This document shows, piece after piece, positions 1-5,903 of a stretch of DNA of 16,112 bases; position 1 is the first letter of the stretch; the number at the start of each line of letters is the position of its first letter. The stretch spans positions 1 through 16,112 of the forward strand of contig JAZNLB010000022.1 of the NCBI GenBank assembly GCA_045578865.1, read 5' to 3'. Under the pieces are notes generated by a model that worked only from the letters and a program-made list of their open reading frames with translations, had not been told where the DNA came from and did no database searches. The position numbers were made by a program, and so were the translations under genes. The stretch comes from RGIG2041 sp045578865. GTDB lineage: Bacteria; Bacillota; Clostridia; UBA1381; UMGS1253.

Positions 1-66
1 GTTTTTGACTACCAATTCACATGCTTGGATTTTGAACTCCTTTGTGTAATTCACTTTTCTTTCCAT
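1..66 (-). CDS. IS3-family transposase OrfA, N-terminal fragment (cut by window edge)
   Basis: Only the first 22 codons are in the window. They read MERKVNYTKEFKIQACELVV and continue KN off the left edge. This resembles the N-terminus of the helix-turn-helix OrfA of IS3/IS150-type transposases, which typically begins with a basic residue cluster, then Y-T-x-E-F-K and a hydrophobic LV. The ATG at 64-66 is preceded by AGGAG about ten bases upstream and by a TATAAT box at 88-93. Nothing can be said about the rest of the gene or whether the element is intact. Family assignment is by recognition only. Confidence 0.72.
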   Translation of the reverse strand, partial: MERKVNYTKEFKIQACELVVKN

Positions 67-121
67 TGTGTTCACTCTCCTGAAAATATTATATCAATAT
101 TTTCACTCTTTTGGTAGTCCA
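1..121 (-). mobile_element. Terminal part of an IS3-family insertion sequence
   Basis: Reading on the minus strand, the element appears to start at 121 with TGGACTACC. IS3-family ends begin with TG, so this is a plausible terminal inverted repeat. It is followed within 60 bases by a -10 box, a ribosome binding site and the orfA start. The other end lies outside the window, so the inverted repeat and target duplication cannot be verified. The element sits just downstream of the tRNA operon. Confidence 0.6.
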
Positions 122-149
122 TTTTTATTATACAAGTTTCCCAAGTTTC

Positions 150-232
150 CTTCTTCCCTTTTCACTATTACTTATTACTTCAAAATCGACAAGCCTTTTT
201 AGGGAATAGTGAATAAGGAAGAGGTAATAAGT
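150..232. repeat. Modular low-complexity inverted repeat
   Basis: Two short modules occur in both orientations. TTCACTATT (161-169) has its reverse complement at 205-213. ACTTATTAC (170-178) has its reverse complement at 224-232. The blocks are in an order that allows one pairing or the other but not one continuous hairpin. AAAATCGACA also occurs directly at 182-191 and 233-242. The region has no coding signal and looks like a small accreted or mobile repeat between the IS end and the tRNA terminator. Confidence 0.5.
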
Positions 233-268
233 AAAATCGACATCCTTCTGTCGAAGAATGTCGATTTT
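233..268 (-). terminator. Terminator of the tRNA operon
   Basis: An 11-bp perfect stem (AAAATCGACAT at 233-243 with its complement at 258-268) has a further CTTC/GAAG pairing inside the loop. It lies one base beyond the CCA end of tRNA-Lys. On the minus strand the stem ends in TTTT, followed by a weak T-rich tail, as expected for intrinsic termination. Confidence 0.65.
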
Positions 269-344
269 TGGTGATCCATCCGCGATTCGAACGCGGGACA
301 CCTTGATTAAAAGTCAAGTGCTCTGCCGGCTGAGCTAATGGACC
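269..344 (-). tRNA. tRNA-Lys (anticodon TTT)
   Basis: The minus strand folds into a full cloverleaf. Acceptor GGTCCAT pairs with ATGGATC (one G-U), the anticodon loop is CTTTTAA with TTT at bases 34-36, and the T loop is TTCGAAT. The CCA tail is encoded at 269-271. It is the last gene of the five-tRNA operon. Confidence 0.97.
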
Positions 345-358
345 ATATATAAGGGGTT

Positions 359-435
359 TGGTTGGGATGGCAGGACTCGAACCTACGAAATGCCAGAATC
401 AAAATCTGGTGCCTTACCGACTTGGCTACATCCCA
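359..435 (-). tRNA. tRNA-Gln (anticodon TTG)
   Basis: Acceptor arms TGGGATG and CATCCCA are perfectly complementary. The anticodon stem CCAGA/TCTGG encloses TTTTGAT, giving anticodon TTG. The T loop is TTCGAGT and the CCA is encoded at 359-361. The first base pair is U-A, as is usual for tRNA-Gln. The variable region appears to be six bases. Confidence 0.96.
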
Positions 436-455
436 TCATCGCAAAAGAAAATTTG

Positions 456-533
<78 letters not shown>

Positions 534-592
534 ATATTGTATATATAAACAAACGATGTGTCCCGAATAAAAAGAGTCGAGACACTCGTTTG

Positions 593-669
593 TGGCGTGC
601 CTACAGGGATTCGAACCCCGGACCTACTGCTTAGAAGGCAGTTGCTCTATCCGACTGAGCTACAGGCAC
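593..669 (-). tRNA. tRNA-Arg (anticodon TCT)
   Basis: Acceptor GTGCCTG pairs with TAGGCAC, leaving one G-U. The anticodon stem ACTGC/GCAGT encloses CTTCTAA, giving TCT, which reads AGA/AGG. CCA is encoded at 593-595. A second arginine tRNA with a different anticodon (ACG) is at 3103-3179. Confidence 0.97.
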
Positions 670-677
670 ATAAGCTT

Positions 678-752
678 TGGAGCGGGTGATGGGAATCGAA
701 CCCACACGACCAGCTTGGAAGGCTGGGATTCTAGCCATTGAACTACACCCGC
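678..752 (-). tRNA. tRNA-Gly (anticodon TCC)
   Basis: Acceptor GCGGGTG/CACCCGC is fully paired. The anticodon stem CCAGC/GCTGG encloses CTTCCAA, giving TCC. CCA is encoded at 678-680. This is the promoter-proximal gene of the operon. Confidence 0.97.
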
Positions 753-791
753 ACAAAACAATCCGGTCTTCAAAACCAACCGACCTATAAG

Positions 792-820
792 ATTATAACA
801 GTGAAAGCATTGTTTGTCAA
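792..820 (-). promoter_or_regulatory. Promoter of the five-tRNA operon
   Basis: On the minus strand a perfect TTGACA (815-820) is separated by 17 bases from a perfect TATAAT (792-797). It lies about 40 bases upstream of tRNA-Gly. This is a full-consensus housekeeping (sigma-A type) promoter, as expected for stable RNA. Confidence 0.93.
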
Positions 821-840
821 TACTTTTTTAAACTTTTTTA

Positions 841-884
841 AATAAAAAATTTAGCGGCGAAAGTTATTTGCTATCGCCGCTAAA
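841..884 (-). terminator. Terminator downstream of the dnaD-dnaI pair
   Basis: TTTAGCGGCGA (850-860) pairs perfectly with TCGCCGCTAAA (874-884). On the minus strand the hairpin is followed by a run of T residues. It lies about 130 bases after the stop of the helicase loader gene. Confidence 0.85.
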
Positions 885-1014
885 CAGCTATAACTTTAAA
901 CTATTACATTTGAGCTTTATACAAATGATTAATCTAATAAAAATTTCTAAAATATACATAGCAAAATAGCTATGCCACTTAAGTGATTCATTATTTACAC
1001 ATTTCAGCCTCTAT
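885..1014. other. AT-rich 3' untranslated region with no gene
   Basis: This stretch lies between the helicase loader stop and its terminator. It holds only a small hairpin (CATAGC at 957-962 with GCTATG at 969-974) and no credible ribosome binding site or coding frame. Confidence 0.5.
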
Positions 1015-1986
1015 TTATATATCATCATGTTTTTTTAAGCGGATATCTTCTTTCCCAAAATCTACGATTACATACTGTTCAAGCAACCGCGAACTGATTC
1101 GGTTAGAATACATGACACCAATTTCATCCAGCGTCAAATTCGTGTTTATAATCGTGGGACGCTTTCGCATGCCTCGTTCATTAATTAATTGAAACAAATA
1201 AGAAATTGTATGCTGATTAATCGCTTCTGTTCCCAAATCGTCGATAATCAATAGTTGCGCCTGCATCACACGGTCAAATTCATTTTTAACACTTATCGCA
1301 CCTGCACGGTTAAACACATAATCCATATAATCCGCAAACAGCCGAACTGCGCTTTTATAAACAACATTCACATTCTTTTCTAGCAGCGCATTGGCGATGC
1401 ACGAAGACAAATAAGTCTTTCCACTCCCAGTATCTCCGCAAAAAAGCAAATTGCCGCCGCAAGTGCAAAATTCATCAACATACTCTTTGGCAAGCGTTAA
1501 GTTTTCTTGCATAAGCTCTCTTTCGTCACCAGTAAACAAAGACAGGTCAAAATGTGCAAAATCCTGCTTGGTAAGAATGGGCGCAATATCTGCGCGTTTC
1601 CTTGCCATGCGTAACACAGCATTACGCACACATTCACAAATCTTGCCATCGTTATATCCGGTATCATCACACATTTTACAATCAAAATGCAAATCTGTAT
1701 AATCCTTTGCAAATCCAAGCTCCACAAGTCGATTTTCGCGCTCTTGGGATAGTTTTGCAATCTGTGACTTCATGCTTTCCGTAATGCTTTTTGCTTCTCC
1801 CGCATTTTCCAAAATAAGCATCATAGACTGCGCGCCAACCCTTTGTATCTGCTCATCTATTTCTTCTAATCGAGCATCCATAGCATACACTTGCGTAAGA
1901 CGTTGTTCTCGCTCGCGCTTAAGCATCATACGCTTAGCATCATAATCTTTTAATACCTCTTCATAAAGAGCACTGTCAAAAGCCAT
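1015..1986 (-). CDS. DnaI/DnaC-like AAA+ helicase loader
   Basis: The 323-residue protein is the ATPase expected to load the replicative helicase during initiation or restart. The first 90 residues are highly charged and probably coiled coil. A possible zinc-binding cluster follows, C103-x2-C106 and C117-x-C119. The AAA+ core shows Walker A GDTGSGKT (184-191), Walker B LLIIDD (245-250), a sensor-1-like NTN (281-283) and an arginine-finger-like SNRISSRL (294-301). The ATG lies two bases after the stop of the DnaD-like gene, with AAGGAG inside that gene's 3' end, so the two are probably translated together from the promoter near 2990. The Cys cluster fits DnaI/DnaC-related loaders of Clostridia. 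IstB-type transposition helpers share the ATPase fold, but no istA-like gene is nearby. Family is firm; the exact gene name is not. Confidence 0.88.
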   Translation of the reverse strand: MAFDSALYEEVLKDYDAKRMMLKREREQRLTQVYAMDARLEEIDEQIQRVGAQSMMLILENAGEAKSITESMKSQIAKLSQERENRLVELGFAKDYTDLHFDCKMCDDTGYNDGKICECVRNAVLRMARKRADIAPILTKQDFAHFDLSLFTGDERELMQENLTLAKEYVDEFCTCGGNLLFCGDTGSGKTYLSSCIANALLEKNVNVVYKSAVRLFADYMDYVFNRAGAISVKNEFDRVMQAQLLIIDDLGTEAINQHTISYLFQLINERGMRKRPTIINTNLTLDEIGVMYSNRISSRLLEQYVIVDFGKEDIRLKKHDDI

Positions 1987-1988
1987 GA

Positions 1989-2957
1989 TTACTCCTTCCC
2001 GATTTTTCGACGGATTTTCTCTCTGGCTTTCCGTCTTATTTCATCATAATCATATTTATCTCCACTAAAGACCGACGGTTTTCCTTTATTCGATAACGCG
2101 GTCTTATTTTTTGCATTTGTTGCGTTTTCTTTTTTGTACTCATCAACAAACTTTTGTGCTTGTTGCGGTGTCTTTATGCCGGCTTGAATCCATGCACAAA
2201 GCACCTTATCCATATACGCCAGCGCAAGTTTTCCGGTGTTGTCCACCGTATAGTCAAAAGCAAAAGCGAGCAACGATTCGTTTACATCCATCGACATCCA
2301 TCTGCGTATAAACTCATCCTCTTTCGAAGTCAAATTTCGATTTTCGATGCCAAAAATCTGTTTTGCTCTATAAATATAACTTCTTTTTGCGTTTTCGTTA
2401 TCTATATACTCCTGCGCGTCCTGTAATGTTAAAATGCCTTGTTTGTGCCATGTAATTGCAACTTTCTCGATATAGCTTATACTTTTTTTGTTTATACCAA
2501 CACAGTATTCCAAGAGTTTTAAAATCACTTCTACCGGCATCCCGAGCCAGTCATATATGCCGTAAAGCGTTTCCGCCGCCGAAGCAGTGAGCATTTTTCC
2601 GAGCACCTGCTCTGCCGCCTGCATCAACATTTGAAGTTGGGTATCCGCCCGAACATTCTGCGTAACATCAACATTTGTATACTTAGGCTTATCTGTTTCC
2701 GTATTGAATGTAACAATCGAATTCTTGCAGACAAGCAAGCAACCCTTGTGCACCAAGTTTCGTAATGCTTCTTGTACATATGCTTTGTCGCCAAAAACTT
2801 CATACAAAATATCGCACGCAACTTCTCCGCCGTTTTCATCTGCGAGGCATTTCGCATACAGATACACTTTTAGGCTTGCTTCATCGAGTGAAAGCATTTG
2901 TTCGCGTACGAATGCTTTATTTACAAAAAAATCGCTTTTATATTGATAATCTGACAC
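1989..2957 (-). CDS. DnaD-domain replication initiation protein
   Basis: The 322-residue protein has a winged-helix-like N-terminus (about 1-90) and two tandem DnaD/DnaB_2-type helical repeats (about 110-188 and 193-274). The repeats are visible as the aligned segments YIEKVAITWHKQGILT and YMDKVLCAWIQAGIKT. The C-terminus is a lysine/arginine-rich tail that could bind DNA. Proteins of this family remodel origin DNA and help recruit the helicase loader, encoded immediately downstream. The start chosen is the GTG at 2955-2957, preceded by GGGGAGGTG (2963-2971). The longer frame from 2990 is rejected because its ATG overlaps the -10 box and has no ribosome binding site. It could functionally correspond to Bacillus DnaD or DnaB; the sequence does not decide this. 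Confidence 0.85.
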   Translation of the reverse strand: MSDYQYKSDFFVNKAFVREQMLSLDEASLKVYLYAKCLADENGGEVACDILYEVFGDKAYVQEALRNLVHKGCLLVCKNSIVTFNTETDKPKYTNVDVTQNVRADTQLQMLMQAAEQVLGKMLTASAAETLYGIYDWLGMPVEVILKLLEYCVGINKKSISYIEKVAITWHKQGILTLQDAQEYIDNENAKRSYIYRAKQIFGIENRNLTSKEDEFIRRWMSMDVNESLLAFAFDYTVDNTGKLALAYMDKVLCAWIQAGIKTPQQAQKFVDEYKKENATNAKNKTALSNKGKPSVFSGDKYDYDEIRRKAREKIRRKIGKE

Positions 2958-2989
2958 AAAAACACCTCCCCTGGAAAGATACATATACA

Positions 2990-2998
2990 ATTATACCA
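2990..2998 (-). promoter_or_regulatory. Extended -10 promoter of the dnaD-like/dnaI-like operon
   Basis: The minus strand shows TGGTATAAT, a perfect -10 box (2990-2995) with an extended TGn motif. No good -35 hexamer is present 17 bases upstream. Transcription would start near 2983, leaving a leader of about 25 bases before the GTG start. Confidence 0.7.
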
Positions 2999-3051
2999 TA
3001 AAAGATATAAAAATGATAGTTAATTTTAATTAATTTTTCTGTTTTTTATGA

Positions 3052-3080
3052 TTGACAAGCTCATTATTATGTGTTATAAT
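3052..3080 (+). promoter_or_regulatory. Promoter of tRNA-Arg(ACG)
   Basis: A perfect TTGACA (3052-3057) is followed by a 17-base spacer and a perfect TATAAT (3075-3080), 22 bases before the tRNA. This is a full-consensus housekeeping promoter. Confidence 0.94.
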
Positions 3081-3102
3081 TTCATTCGTTGACAAAACAA
3101 AT

Positions 3103-3179
3103 GTGCCGCTAGCTCAGCTGGATAGAGCGTTTGACTACGGATCAAAAGGTCGGGAGTTCGAATCTTCTGCGGCACGCCA
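3103..3179 (+). tRNA. tRNA-Arg (anticodon ACG)
   Basis: Acceptor GTGCCGC/GCGGCAC is fully paired. The anticodon stem TTTGA/TCAAA encloses CTACGGA, giving anticodon ACG. CCA is encoded at 3177-3179. The A34 of this tRNA is the known substrate of TadA, which converts it to inosine so that CGU, CGC and CGA are read. tadA is the next gene downstream. Confidence 0.97.
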
Positions 3180-3180
3180 T

Positions 3181-3217
3181 AAAATCCCGGTTTCGAAAGT
3201 TTCCGGGATTTTTCTTT
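3181..3217 (+). terminator. Terminator of tRNA-Arg(ACG)
   Basis: AAAATCCCGG (3181-3190) pairs with CCGGGATTTT (3203-3212), followed by a T-rich tail. It starts two bases after the CCA end. It would limit read-through into tadA, though some read-through is possible because no strong tadA promoter is visible between 3218 and 3307. Confidence 0.85.
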
Positions 3218-3307
3218 TCAAAATGCGAATTTTCTTAGATGTAATTATACAGGATGCAATGAGCGACTGCAACAAAGCTAAATAATTTAATTAAGTAGGG
3301 TTTATAT

Positions 3308-3760
3308 ATGGCATTTAACGAAAATTTTATGATTGCTGCCCTGGAACAGGCACGAATTGCAAGCGACTGCAAAGAAACCCCCGTCGGTGCAGTAATCGTA
3401 TGCAACAACGAAATTATTGGTCGCGGATACAATACGCGCGAAACCAAAGATGAAATTTCCGGTCACGCAGAAATCAATGCGCTCGAGGCCGCCGCAAAAC
3501 ATTTGGGAGGTTGGCAATTAGACAACTGTGATATGTATGTTACTCTGGAACCATGTGCAATGTGTGCCGGCGCAATCATTCAAAGCCATATACGGAATCT
3601 ATATTTTGGCGCGCGTGACGAAAAAGCGGGTGCTTGCGGCTCTAAAACAGATTTGTTTGCTCCCGGATTATTCAATCATGAAACCGTTGTCTTTGGCGGC
3701 GTGTTGGAAGATGATTGTCGCAATTTATTAAAAGATTTCTTTAAAAAATTAAGAGGCTAA
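3308..3760 (+). CDS. tadA: tRNA-specific adenosine deaminase
   Basis: The 150-residue enzyme deaminates adenosine 34 to inosine in tRNA-Arg(ACG). The zinc-dependent cytidine-deaminase fold is shown by HAE (H53 zinc ligand, E55 proton shuttle) and by PCAMC (C83 and C86 zinc ligands). Length and the conserved EIxGHAEINAL context match bacterial TadA rather than a free-nucleoside deaminase. The ribosome binding site is weak (AGGG about eight bases upstream of the ATG). The gene follows its own substrate tRNA by about 130 bases on the same strand. It converges with rnhA across a shared terminator. Confidence 0.95.
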   Translation: MAFNENFMIAALEQARIASDCKETPVGAVIVCNNEIIGRGYNTRETKDEISGHAEINALEAAAKHLGGWQLDNCDMYVTLEPCAMCAGAIIQSHIRNLYFGARDEKAGACGSKTDLFAPGLFNHETVVFGGVLEDDCRNLLKDFFKKLRG

Positions 3761-3784
3761 TATTTCCTGCTTGCAAACCATAAC

Positions 3785-3817
3785 AAAAGACCGAAATCGC
3801 CAGGGTTTCGGTCTTTT
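3785..3817. terminator. Bidirectional terminator between tadA and rnhA
   Basis: AAAAGACCGAAA (3785-3796) pairs perfectly with TTTCGGTCTTTT (3806-3817). The stem has A/T tracts at both ends, so it can act on both convergent transcripts. The rnhA stop codon begins at 3823, directly beside it. Confidence 0.88.
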
Positions 3818-3820
3818 AAA

Positions 3821-4285
3821 TTATTGTGCATAATTTTCATCATCGAGTAATACATCGCCCATATAGGCTGCAACTGCCATTTTATCACAGCGCTCGTTAA
3901 ATTCGTGCCCATCGTGTCCTTTGAGCCAATGGATACAAACATGATGCTTTTCAAGAAGGCATAACAATTCTTCCCACAAATCAGAATTTTTTGCCGGTTT
4001 TTTGTCTTTTTTTCGCCAGCCATTATTGCGCCACTGCAGTGCCCAACCTTTTTCAATCGCATCAGAAACATATTTAGAATCAGTATATAGTTGGACTATG
4101 CACGGTTCTTTCAAAACCGACAACCCTACGATAACGCCCATAAGCTCCATACGGTTATTCGTAGTGGTTTTATATCCAGCCGTCAAAACTTTTTCATGTC
4201 CGTTATAAACCAATATAGCGCCATATCCACCGGGACCCGGATTACCGCTGCACGCACCGTCTGTATAGAGGTAGACTTCTTTCAT
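3821..4285 (-). CDS. rnhA: Ribonuclease HI
   Basis: The 154-residue enzyme cleaves the RNA strand of RNA-DNA hybrids. The four catalytic carboxylates of the family are visible: D9 (in YTDGACSGNPGPGG), E47 (NNRMEL), D69 (YTDSKYV) and D134, with H124 in the flexible loop GH(D)GH. The W-x-NNGW-R-KK basic region at about 85-97 corresponds to the substrate-binding handle found in RNase HI. The ATG overlaps the stop of the DHFR gene by four bases (ATGA at 4282-4285), so the two are translationally coupled. It is the last gene of the tyrS-thyA-folA-rnhA operon. Confidence 0.96.
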   Translation of the reverse strand: MKEVYLYTDGACSGNPGPGGYGAILVYNGHEKVLTAGYKTTTNNRMELMGVIVGLSVLKEPCIVQLYTDSKYVSDAIEKGWALQWRNNGWRKKDKKPAKNSDLWEELLCLLEKHHVCIHWLKGHDGHEFNERCDKMAVAAYMGDVLLDDENYAQ

Positions 4286-5043
4286 GCCTCATCCCCCTCA
4301 AGTTCATTTGCATCAAAAGGTGCTTCTAAAATCGCTTTTGCCTCCGCATACTGCGTTGAACTTACATAGATAAACACACCAAGATTTGAACCGCCGCAAG
4401 CGAGTTTTGCAACCGCACTCGAGCCGCTAAAGCGTTTGAAGGCGACAATCCCGCACGACCGTAAAAGCGAAAGCTTGATATCCGCATCAAACTCATCTGC
4501 AAACCATCCGAGTTGAACGCAAGCGATATTGTCAATTATCTCTGTACGCATCGGTTGTCGAATATCCGTATTTTCATAGACCGCAAAACAGTAACCAAGA
4601 CCGTTTTCTTCCATGCGGACACTCGTTTCCGTCAATTTCCAATTTGCAAGCAAATCCAGATTTTCCATATAGGTATCCGCATCAAATACGCCGTCAACCT
4701 TTGTAATCAGCGCCTCTGTACAATACGGCAAAAACGCCTTGTATACACTCTCGCCACCAATCACAAACGCATCCGCAGCCTCAGGCAGAGCAAGCACCTC
4801 GTCTATACTGTGACAAACCACAACATTGTCCGGCGCATAGGTTTCATCGCGCGTCAACACAATATTTATTCTATCTTTCAACGGCTTGCCGCCCGGCAAG
4901 GATTCAAGTGTCTTTCGTCCCATAATAACCGCATGTCCAAGTGTCTTTTCCTTAAAGTACATTAAATCCGCACGCAAACGCCAAGGAATCGCGCCGTCTT
5001 TACCTATGCCGAAATTTTTATCTGCAGCTACAATCAGTTTCAT
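4282..5043 (-). CDS. folA: Dihydrofolate reductase with C-terminal DUF2007-like domain
   Basis: Residues 1-157 are a complete dihydrofolate reductase that reduces dihydrofolate with NADPH. It starts MKLIVAADKNFGIG, has the IPW segment (19-21), the catalytic acid D26, the cofactor segment MGRKT (41-45) and the IGG motif (95-97). Typical bacterial DHFR stops near residue 160, but this chain runs on to 253. Residues about 167-242 look like DUF2007 (putative signal-transducing protein). They show a short strand, an F-x-A-D-I-x-L-LLRSxGI helix that resembles 'select the shorter or older homologue' modules of that family, then a strand ending in IYVSS and an AEAKAIL helix. No internal ribosome binding site precedes the only suitable methionine (165), so this is one fused protein. 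It begins nine bases after thyA with a GAGG site. The DUF2007 assignment is by pattern and needs a profile search. Confidence 0.9.
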   Translation of the reverse strand: MKLIVAADKNFGIGKDGAIPWRLRADLMYFKEKTLGHAVIMGRKTLESLPGGKPLKDRINIVLTRDETYAPDNVVVCHSIDEVLALPEAADAFVIGGESVYKAFLPYCTEALITKVDGVFDADTYMENLDLLANWKLTETSVRMEENGLGYCFAVYENTDIRQPMRTEIIDNIACVQLGWFADEFDADIKLSLLRSCGIVAFKRFSGSSAVAKLACGGSNLGVFIYVSSTQYAEAKAILEAPFDANELEGDEA

Positions 5044-5052
5044 TTTCCAACC

Positions 5053-5880
5053 TCAAATCGCAACCGGAATTCTACCGATTTTCTCTCCGGTTTCATAATT
5101 TTCAAGCACAAAATCATCCACAGTGAAATCATAGAAATTTTTAATATCCGGATTGATTTTCAGTGTGGGCGCCGGATGCGTCGGTCGTGTAATCAATTCT
5201 TCAACAATCGGCATATGTCTGTCATAAATATGTGCATCCGCAATCACATGCACAAATTCGCCGGGTTCTAAATCAGAAACCTGTGCAAACATCATAACGA
5301 GCGCCGCATACTGGCAAACATTCCAAGCATTCGCTGCCAAAATATCCTGCGAACGCTGATTTAAAATCGCATTCAGTTTACCATCTGCCACATTAAATGT
5401 CATAGAATATGCACATGGATAAAGCGCCATTTCAGACAAATCAGCATGGTTGTATAAATTTGTCATGATACGACGACTTGACGGATTGTGCTTTAAATCA
5501 TAAAGCACGCGATCCACCTGGTCAAACTCGCCTTCCTTGTAGTTGTGCTTCACACCAAGTTGATAGCCGTAGGCTTTGCCAATACTGCCGTTTTCATCTG
5601 CCCAACTGTCCCAAATATGCGTTGCCAAATCATGAATATTGTTGGATTTTTTCTGCCAAATCCACAAAATCTCATCAATTGCACCCTTTAAGTTTATCGG
5701 GCGCAAGGTTAAAAGCGGAAATTCCTTTTGCAAGTCATAACGGTTTACAACACAGAATTTCTTTCTTGTATACGCAGGCGTGCCATCCTCCCAATGCGGG
5801 CGCACTTTATCATTACAGTCCGTGCCGTTTTCCAATACATCTTTACACATACGGATAAAGATTTCATCCGTTCTGCTCAT
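5053..5880 (-). CDS. thyA: Thymidylate synthase (ThyA type)
   Basis: The 275-residue enzyme methylates dUMP to dTMP using methylenetetrahydrofolate, releasing dihydrofolate. The nucleophile is C156 in ALYPCAYSMTF. The dUMP-phosphate arginines are R136-R137. D179 (QRSQD), N187 (AWNVCQY) and H217/Y219 (DAHIYDRH) match the nucleotide-binding residues of the family. The segment usually written LGxPFNIxxY is replaced by LAANAWNVCQY, a divergent form seen in some Firmicutes enzymes, and the binding residues are kept. It starts 23 bases after tyrS with GAGGG upstream of the ATG. DHFR, which recycles its folate product, is encoded immediately downstream. Confidence 0.96.
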   Translation of the reverse strand: MSRTDEIFIRMCKDVLENGTDCNDKVRPHWEDGTPAYTRKKFCVVNRYDLQKEFPLLTLRPINLKGAIDEILWIWQKKSNNIHDLATHIWDSWADENGSIGKAYGYQLGVKHNYKEGEFDQVDRVLYDLKHNPSSRRIMTNLYNHADLSEMALYPCAYSMTFNVADGKLNAILNQRSQDILAANAWNVCQYAALVMMFAQVSDLEPGEFVHVIADAHIYDRHMPIVEELITRPTHPAPTLKINPDIKNFYDFTVDDFVLENYETGEKIGRIPVAI

Positions 5881-5903
5881 ATAAATCCCTCGCTTTTCGT
5901 AGA

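Noticed and set aside
1015..2957. IstA/IstB-type transposition genes
   Set aside because: The ATPase resembles IstB, but its partner is a DnaD-domain protein and there is no integrase or terminal repeat.
2958..2990. Longer DnaD-like protein starting at 2990
   Set aside because: The ATG overlaps the -10 box and would not be in the mRNA; the GTG at 2957 has a strong ribosome binding site.
4282..4551. Separate DUF2007-like gene starting at internal Met165 of the DHFR frame
   Set aside because: No Shine-Dalgarno sequence precedes this ATG and the frame is continuous with DHFR, so a fusion is the simpler reading.
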